Shown: positions 7,638 through 12,747 of the stretch, in pieces | How the letters are laid out: each line of letters starts with the position of its first letter | How positions within the stretch are numbered: the first letter of the stretch is position 1 | Source of the DNA: Chloroflexota bacterium | GTDB lineage: Bacteria; Chloroflexota; Anaerolineae; Anaerolineales; UBA11657 | Reading direction: 5' to 3' | Assembly: GCA_003670425.1 (NCBI GenBank) | Contig: QWRL01000052.1 | Span: forward strand, 1-12,747 | Length of the DNA stretch: 12,747 nt | Notes under the pieces: generated by a model | Seen by the model: only the letters and a program-made list of their open reading frames with translations | Told to the model about the DNA's origin: nothing | Databases searched by the model: none | Position numbers and translations under genes: made by a program

Positions 7638-9173
7638 ATGCAGCGCCTGCTCATCATCCAGGAAAACGGCCGGCACGCGCGCAACCAAAAGTTTCGCGAG
7701 TGTTTTGCGCTGCAACGCGCCTTCGCAGAGCTGGGCATTTTCGCGGAAGTATGGGGCCTCGGCCACGCGAACTACAGCTCAGACTTCGCCAGCCTCGCCG
7801 CCACATTTGACGCGGTACTGTCGCTGGAAAACTACGACAACGGCTGGCATCCGGACTTGGCGCCGCTCAAGATCCCCAAGTTATTTTGGTGCTTTGATGC
7901 ACATGTACATCCCGCGCGCCTTTTGCAGTTTGCGCGCAGCAACCGCTTTGACGCGGTATTCAGCGCCACGCAGCATTACGTAAGCCGCTTTGCGCGTGTG
8001 GCCGGTGGCGCGCAATGGCTGCCCAACGCCGCGGACCACTTTCTACTGGACCGCATGTACCCGGTTGAGCGCAGCGTGCCGCTCGGCTTTTGCGGCAACA
8101 CCGGCAATCGCGGCGAGTGGCTGGCGTTCTTGCAGCAGCAACACGGGCTGCAGCATGCGCAGATGGTGCTCGGCCCGGACATGGTGCGCACGGTCAACAG
8201 CTATCAGGTGCACTGGAACCGCAACATGGGCCTGGACATCAACTACCGCACATTTGAAACGCTGGCGTGCGGCAGCTTTTTGCTCACCAATTACACGCCC
8301 GGCCTGGAGCAGCTCTTCAACATTGGCGAGCATCTGGCCGTGTACGCGCAGCGCACAGACTTGGAGCGCCAGCTGCAAGAATATTTGCACGCACCGGAGG
8401 AATGCGAACGCATCGCGCGCGCGGGCTATGCCCACGTGCGCAGCCAGCACACCTACGTGCGCCGTGCGCAGCAGATTCTGGCGGTGCTGGGTGTGCAGCG
8501 CCCCACGCTGGAAGACACGCTGCACGCCATTCCCAATGCCGGCGAAAACACCGCCACCGTGGTGCAGGGTGTGCATTGCTACCTGCCCTACCAATCCATG
8601 CCGCTGGAAAACGGAAACCTGCTGCCCGGCCTGCGCTCCTACGCACCGCGTGTGCGTGACTTGCAGCTCGATGACATCGACTTCAATGGCAAAACCGTGC
8701 TGGACCTCGGCGCCAACCTTGGCATGCTGTGCCTGGAGGCCAAGCGCCGCGGTGCCGCGCGCGTGGTGGGCGTGGACAGCGACCCGCACTATGTGCACGC
8801 CGCGCAACAGCTGGCTGCGCGCAGCGCGCTCAACGCCGAATACATGCAGCTGGACCTGAACCGCTTTGACTTCAACACTTTTTCGGAAACCTTTGGCGTG
8901 GACCAGTTTGATATTGTGTTCTGCTGCTCGATGATTGAGAACCTAACCAACGCGGGCGGCTTCTCGCGCAGCCTTGCGCCGCACATTGCGCACACCTACT
9001 ACCTGGAAGGGCACAGTGCCGATGGCGCACGCGAAGTGCAGCGCTACCGTGGCTATCTGGAATCCATGGGGTTCGCATCCGTGCAAACCCTGCAATCCTC
9101 GGACTCCGGCCAAAATGCGCCGGGCGAGTTGAACGGCCGCACGCGGCCGGCCTTCCGCGGGCAGCGCACATAA
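7638..9173 (+). CDS. CgeB-type glycosyltransferase fused to SAM methyltransferase
   Basis: The 511-residue protein has two parts. Residues 1-285 resemble CgeB-like glycosyltransferases (group 1 superfamily): a strand with RHARNQKFRECF near the start, WLPNAAD near 127-133, and the donor-site segment NYRTFETLACGSFLLTNYTP (202-221) with R204 and E207. Residues from about 340 to the end form a class I methyltransferase: motif I is VLDLGANLG (354-362), the acidic SAM-binding Asp is D380 in VVGVDSDP, and DIVFCCSMIENL (425-436) follows as the motif IV region. The inferred role is sugar transfer plus methylation, perhaps of the same glycan. The ATG lies 23 bases after the previous stop with only a weak ribosome binding site. 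The stop overlaps the next start as TAATG. A methyltransferase followed by a kinase recalls WbdD (see findings). The domain calls are firm; the substrates are unknown. Confidence 0.88.
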   Translation: MQRLLIIQENGRHARNQKFRECFALQRAFAELGIFAEVWGLGHANYSSDFASLAATFDAVLSLENYDNGWHPDLAPLKIPKLFWCFDAHVHPARLLQFARSNRFDAVFSATQHYVSRFARVAGGAQWLPNAADHFLLDRMYPVERSVPLGFCGNTGNRGEWLAFLQQQHGLQHAQMVLGPDMVRTVNSYQVHWNRNMGLDINYRTFETLACGSFLLTNYTPGLEQLFNIGEHLAVYAQRTDLERQLQEYLHAPEECERIARAGYAHVRSQHTYVRRAQQILAVLGVQRPTLEDTLHAIPNAGENTATVVQGVHCYLPYQSMPLENGNLLPGLRSYAPRVRDLQLDDIDFNGKTVLDLGANLGMLCLEAKRRGAARVVGVDSDPHYVHAAQQLAARSALNAEYMQLDLNRFDFNTFSETFGVDQFDIVFCCSMIENLTNAGGFSRSLAPHIAHTYYLEGHSADGAREVQRYRGYLESMGFASVQTLQSSDSGQNAPGELNGRTRPAFRGQRT

Positions 9174-9796
9174 TGGCTGCACTAAACGGCGCCGGCTTGC
9201 AGCCTTACCTGCCGCCCACCCGCACGCGCAACGCAGACCGCAGCTACATGCGCGGCACATTGAGCGGGATGCAGGTATTTGCAAAAATATGGGACCCGCT
9301 GCGCATTGAGCGCGAGCACAACTTTCTGGCCGCACTTGACCACCCCGGCATTGTGCGCTGCCATGGCTGGCAGCAGCTCTCAGACGGGCGCGCCGCGCTT
9401 ATCCTGCAGCAATGCGCCGGCACCGCCGTTGAAAACTGGGACCGGCCGCTAACGGACGCGCAACTGCGCCTGATTGAGCTCAAGCTCACCAGCACCGTGG
9501 AATATCTTTACGACCACGGCTGCTTCCATGCGGACCTGAACGAAAGCAATGTACTGATCACCGCCGAGCTTGAGCCGCTGTTGATCGACTTTGAGTTTGC
9601 AGTGCGCTTCACCGTGCGGGCGGACTTTATGCACAGCGCCGACTATAGCGGCGAGTTTGGCGCGGACTTTGCCAGCCTGCAGCCCGAGCCGGGCATGCAC
9701 GAATTTCCCGGCGGCCGCCCCTACCCTTATGGCGTGCAATATGTGCTTGGAAAACTGCGCGCGGCAAGCGCAGCAGCCGGAACTGCCCAATGCTAA
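9173..9796 (+). CDS. Small protein-kinase-fold phosphotransferase
   Basis: The 207-residue protein carries the core catalytic motifs of the protein-kinase superfamily: VFAKIW with the putative ATP-binding Lys K38, an acidic residue E46 or E48 as candidate helix C partner, the catalytic loop HADLNESNVL (H119, D121, N126), and LIDFEFA with the metal-binding Asp D139 (DFE instead of DFG). The glycine-rich loop is not recognisable, and the C-lobe is short, about 65 residues after DFE, without an APE motif. This is closer to small-molecule or sugar kinases (RIO-like, WaaP/LPS core kinases, the WbdD kinase domain) than to Ser/Thr signalling kinases. The start is set by the TAATG overlap with the upstream methyltransferase gene, which implies translational coupling. 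Its end overlaps the next gene by 7 bases. The likely job is phosphorylation of a glycan, but a protein target cannot be excluded. Confidence 0.8.
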   Translation: MAALNGAGLQPYLPPTRTRNADRSYMRGTLSGMQVFAKIWDPLRIEREHNFLAALDHPGIVRCHGWQQLSDGRAALILQQCAGTAVENWDRPLTDAQLRLIELKLTSTVEYLYDHGCFHADLNESNVLITAELEPLLIDFEFAVRFTVRADFMHSADYSGEFGADFASLQPEPGMHEFPGGRPYPYGVQYVLGKLRAASAAAGTAQC

Positions 9797-12396
9797 TTCG
9801 CATCGACGACTTTCCGCACGGCGACTTGGCGCTGCACAACCAGCTGCGCAGCCAGCCGGGCTACGATCACCGCGACCATCTGTGGCAGTTCCTGCAGGCC
9901 TTCGAGCGCCGCGGCGTGCCGTATGTGCTTGGTGTTTCGCCCGAGCTGATTAACAATCACTCTGATCTCTTTTTCCTGCGCGGCTTGCAGCACTGCGAGG
10001 TGGCCCTGCACGGCTTTAACCACGGCTGGCACCGCTTTGCAGCGCGCTGGCAGCGCATCACAGAAACCTGGCCGCTGGGCGGTGAGTTTGCGTTTGCCAC
10101 GCCGGCTGAATTGCGCGCCAGCATGCAGCGCGCGCTGCACAAGCTGGCCGATTTCAAGCTGCGCAAGTTCATTGCGCCCTTCAATGTTTATACGCAGCCG
10201 CTGCTGGATGTGCTCAACGAGTATGGCTTTGAGCAGTTGCTTGGCGGCGAAGCGGGCCGGCAGCACGGCATGCACAAGCTGGACCATGGCAGCTTGCAGC
10301 TGGACCTGTGCCTGCCGCCGCTTTACAACGACGCGCACAAAATTTTGCCGCACCTGCCGCAGGCAATTGCCAATGGCAGCACCATCACGCTGCACTGGAT
10401 CTACGAGCAGCCCGCGCATGCAGCGCACTGGGATGAAATTGCGCGCCAAGTGGCTGCTGCCCGCCTGCTGCCCGCAGCGCAGCCCGCCCCGCCTGCGCTG
10501 CCCGTGGCGCTGCGCAGCGCGCAGCGCGCCACGCAAACATCGCCGGCTGCCACTGCCGCTGTGCTGAAGCACACGGCAGCGCCCGCGGCCGGGTCGTCCA
10601 TTGCAATGGTTACGGAGACGCTCAACTTCACATCCGGCGGCGTGCGCTGCATTGCCGAAACTCTCAACGAGCTGACGCGGCGCGGCTACGACACTGCCTG
10701 CTATGTGACGCACCCGGACTTAAATTGCGACTGGCTGCAGCTGGAATTTCCCGTGCGCCCGCTTTCGCAGCTGCCCGACTTTCGCGGCGTGCTCATCAGC
10801 CCGTATTCACCCACGGCAGAGCTGGTTGCCAATTCCAACGCAACGGGCAAGTTCTACTGGGTGCACTCCTATGAGCCGCGCTTCCCGGCGCTCACCGGCC
10901 GGCCGGACAGCTGGCGCGCCATGTCCGAGCAGTCTTACCGCCTGCCGCAACTGCAGTACTTTGCAACCTCCAGTTATGTGCAGCAAATTTTGGAGCTGAT
11001 CTACGGCCGCGATGTGCTGGCGCCGCTGGTGCCGGGCGGCGTGGACACGCAGCGCTTTGTGCCCGGCGCCAAAAGTGCCAGCCTGCCGCGCGTAATGTTC
11101 CTCAGCCGCGAGCATGCCTTCCGCGGCAGTGCGGATATTGTGCGCGCGCTGCAACTGGCGCGCAGCATGGGCGCAAACTTTGAGGTGCTGGTAATGGGCC
11201 AGCCGCTGGATATGGGCGGGCTGCAGCACCAACTGCTGCCGCCGCTGCCGCAAGCCGAATACGCAGCGCTGCTGGGCAGCGCGGATATTTTTGTGCATGC
11301 CAGCCATTTTGAAGGCCTGCCACTGCCCCCGCTGGAAGCCATGGCCGCCGGCTGCGCCGTGATTGCCACCCACCCCGGTGCCAGCGACTATCTGCTGGAC
11401 GGGCACAATGCGCTCGTCGTGCCGCCGCAGCGCCCCGATAAAATTGCAGCCGCACTTGTGGAGCTGCACCGCAGCAGCGCGCTGCGCGCCGAGCTGGCTG
11501 CCAACGGGCGCGCGACTGTGACGCGCAGCTATACATGGGCGCACACCGCCGACCGCATCGAGCAGGCGCTGGCCGAGGGCATGGCGCGCCTTGGGCTGCC
11601 ATTTGGGCGCGCGCTAGCGCAAACTGCAGCCGCCATGCCGGCAGCCGCCCCCACCGGCGCACAGCCCGCCCGCCCGCCGCTGGTGTCAGCGCTTGTCTCT
11701 GTGTACAACGCCGAGCGCTTCATGCGCGGCCTCCTCGACGATCTTGAAGCGCAGACGATTGCCGACCGGCTTGAGATTATTGTGATCGACGCCGGCTCGC
11801 AGCAAAACGAGCGCGCGATTGTGGCAGAGTACCAGCAGCTGTACGACAACATTGTGTACCTGCGCGCACCCGGGCCGTGCAGCGTGTATGCGGCGTGGAA
11901 CCTTGGCATTGCGGCGGCGCGCGGCCAGTTCCTGACCAATGCCAATGCGGATGACCGCCACCGCGCGGACGCGTTTGAGCGCATGGCCGGCGCGCTTGCG
12001 CAACGCGCAGACATTGCGCTGGTTTATGCGGATGTGCTGATCACCGAACGCGAAAATGAAACCTTCGAAAACAACAGTGCCGTAAACGCTGCCAACTGGG
12101 AGGACTTTGATGCCGCCCGATTGCGCCAGGATTGCTTTGTGGGACCGCAGCCCATGTGGCGCCGCGCGCTGCATGCGCGCTACGGCAGCTTTGATGAGCA
12201 GCTGCAGGTGGCCGGCGACTGGGAATTTTGGCTGCGCTGCGCACCGCCGGAAGTATTCCTGCACTTGAACGAAGTGCTGGGATTGTATTTGCGCTCGCCG
12301 CAAAGCCGCGAGAACCGCGACCGCCCGCTGGCGCGCCATGAGGCGCAGCAGGTGCGCACCCGCCACATCTCACAGCCCGCGCTAATTGAAGCCTGA
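9790..12396 (+). CDS. Polysaccharide deacetylase-like / GT4 / GT2 trifunctional protein
   Basis: The 868-residue protein has three catalytic-type domains. Residues 1-225 resemble NodB/DUF2334-type polysaccharide deacetylases: the paired acids RIDDF (D6, D7) and H74-x3-H78 form the expected metal site, and TLHW (H202) matches the C-terminal His motif. After an Ala/Pro linker (226-266), residues 268-600 form a GT4 domain with VPGGVDTQRF, a donor-site FEGLPLPPLEAM and E-x7-E (E508, E516). After a second linker, residues 628-850 form a GT2 domain starting LVSALVSVYNAERF, with VIDAGS (665-670), the metal-site region NANADD (717-722) and the putative catalytic-base region GDWEFWLR (D810). The usual DxD reads NAD, so metal binding may be altered. 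The expected roles are sugar de-N-acetylation and addition of two sugars. The ATG lies in a 7-base overlap with the kinase gene, so they are probably co-translated. Confidence 0.88.
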   Translation: MLIRIDDFPHGDLALHNQLRSQPGYDHRDHLWQFLQAFERRGVPYVLGVSPELINNHSDLFFLRGLQHCEVALHGFNHGWHRFAARWQRITETWPLGGEFAFATPAELRASMQRALHKLADFKLRKFIAPFNVYTQPLLDVLNEYGFEQLLGGEAGRQHGMHKLDHGSLQLDLCLPPLYNDAHKILPHLPQAIANGSTITLHWIYEQPAHAAHWDEIARQVAAARLLPAAQPAPPALPVALRSAQRATQTSPAATAAVLKHTAAPAAGSSIAMVTETLNFTSGGVRCIAETLNELTRRGYDTACYVTHPDLNCDWLQLEFPVRPLSQLPDFRGVLISPYSPTAELVANSNATGKFYWVHSYEPRFPALTGRPDSWRAMSEQSYRLPQLQYFATSSYVQQILELIYGRDVLAPLVPGGVDTQRFVPGAKSASLPRVMFLSREHAFRGSADIVRALQLARSMGANFEVLVMGQPLDMGGLQHQLLPPLPQAEYAALLGSADIFVHASHFEGLPLPPLEAMAAGCAVIATHPGASDYLLDGHNALVVPPQRPDKIAAALVELHRSSALRAELAANGRATVTRSYTWAHTADRIEQALAEGMARLGLPFGRALAQTAAAMPAAAPTGAQPARPPLVSALVSVYNAERFMRGLLDDLEAQTIADRLEIIVIDAGSQQNERAIVAEYQQLYDNIVYLRAPGPCSVYAAWNLGIAAARGQFLTNANADDRHRADAFERMAGALAQRADIALVYADVLITERENETFENNSAVNAANWEDFDAARLRQDCFVGPQPMWRRALHARYGSFDEQLQVAGDWEFWLRCAPPEVFLHLNEVLGLYLRSPQSRENRDRPLARHEAQQVRTRHISQPALIEA

Positions 12397-12427
12397 ACCA
12401 TTGAACATCACCACCGGCAAAATGCCC

Positions 12428-12433
12428 AAGGAG
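12428..12433 (+). promoter_or_regulatory. Strong Shine-Dalgarno site (AAGGAG) that sets the start of the last gene
   Basis: AAGGAG ends 9 bases before the ATG at 12443. None of the other visible gene starts in the window has a match this good. It decides in favour of ATG 12443 over a TTG at 12386 that would overlap the preceding gene. Confidence 0.85.
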
Positions 12434-12442
12434 AATTACACC

Positions 12443-12718
12443 ATGATCGAATCCACCACTGCCCTGCGCAACCTGCTGCCCGCGTGCGTCGCCGCACTGC
12501 GCAGCGGCCAGGCTGCCGGCCGCGATGAATTGCTGGTTGAACTGGTTGACGCCTTGATCTTTGAGGTCAACCATCAACTCGGCACCGCGCAGCATGATGC
12601 GCTGCTGGAGCCGTTTGAGCACTTTGCCGCCGCGCATGCGGCCAACGACTTTGCACAGCTGGCGGACATTATTGATTTTGAAATCAGCCCGCTGCTGGCG
12701 GTGGCTGAGCCCGCGTAG
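12443..12718 (+). CDS. Small acidic helical protein of unknown function
   Basis: This 91-residue protein is not recognised. It is predicted to be almost entirely helical, rich in Ala, Leu and acidic residues, with only one Cys and no signal peptide or membrane segment. Two amphipathic segments stand out: ELLVELVDALIFEVNHQL (29-46) and FAQLADIIDFEISPLL (70-85). The second loosely resembles the end of short helical proteins I associate with flagellar or glycosylation loci in other bacteria, but that is a weak memory, not a family assignment. It starts 46 bases after the deacetylase-GT gene, so it could be in the same operon, yet it has its own strong ribosome binding site, suggesting more protein is needed than of the large enzymes. 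A small adaptor or chaperone for the TPR/GT complex is possible but speculative. The protein is complete; its stop is TAG at 12716-12718. Confidence 0.8.
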   Translation: MIESTTALRNLLPACVAALRSGQAAGRDELLVELVDALIFEVNHQLGTAQHDALLEPFEHFAAAHAANDFAQLADIIDFEISPLLAVAEPA

Positions 12719-12747
12719 CAGTTGCCAATGTTGCCCACCCCATCGGC

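Noticed and set aside
9793..10713. Antisense open frame of 306 codons opposite the deacetylase domain
   Set aside because: No recognisable domain, Arg/Gln/Val-rich shadow composition, and the sense strand has conserved metal-site residues (D6, D7, H74, H78).
12386..12388. TTG start for the last small gene
   Set aside because: It would overlap the end of the preceding gene and has no Shine-Dalgarno site, whereas ATG 12443 has AAGGAG at good spacing.
12728..12747. Possible start of a further gene (ATG at 12728)
   Set aside because: Only six codons are visible before the window ends and no ribosome binding site is evident.

Overview
The window is a GC-rich (above about 60% by eye) bacterial surface-polysaccharide region. 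It holds six genes, all on the + strand. I see no tRNA, rRNA, transposase, integrase or CRISPR array. The host cannot be fixed from the sequence alone. Large glycosyltransferases (GTs) fused to tetratricopeptide (TPR) repeats, strong GC bias and weak Shine-Dalgarno signals would suit Chloroflexota or another GC-rich environmental lineage, but this is only a lean.

Layout. Bases 2-6022 carry the 3' part of a giant gene of at least 2006 codons. Its order is TPR, three complete GT4 domains, a decayed GT2-like segment, two copies of a TPR block of about 180 residues, and an Asn-Gly-Thr-rich tail. A 221-bp gap follows (6023-6243), the only real intergenic space. The next genes are tightly packed: a GT4 with a TPR tail (6244-7614), a CgeB-type GT fused to a methyltransferase (7638-9173), a small protein-kinase-fold protein (9173-9796, 1-base overlap), and a three-domain deacetylase-GT4-GT2 protein (9790-12396, 7-base overlap). 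Last comes a small helical protein of unknown function (12443-12718) with the only strong ribosome binding site in the window.

How they may work together. Seven apparent glycosyltransferase units (five GT4, one CgeB-type, one GT2) plus a GT2-like relic, a sugar deacetylase, a methyltransferase and a kinase would suit assembly and modification of a complex glycan (O-antigen/capsule-like polymer, or a glycan on a surface protein). The methyltransferase domain directly followed by a translationally coupled kinase repeats the domain order of WbdD, the E. coli O9a enzyme that caps O-antigen chains by methylation and phosphorylation. A split WbdD-like chain terminator is the most interesting hypothesis here. 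TPR segments at both ends of the giant protein and at the end of the next GT suggest that the enzymes are held together in a cytoplasmic complex. No protein shows a convincing signal peptide or transmembrane segment, so polymerase, flippase or export genes must lie outside the window.
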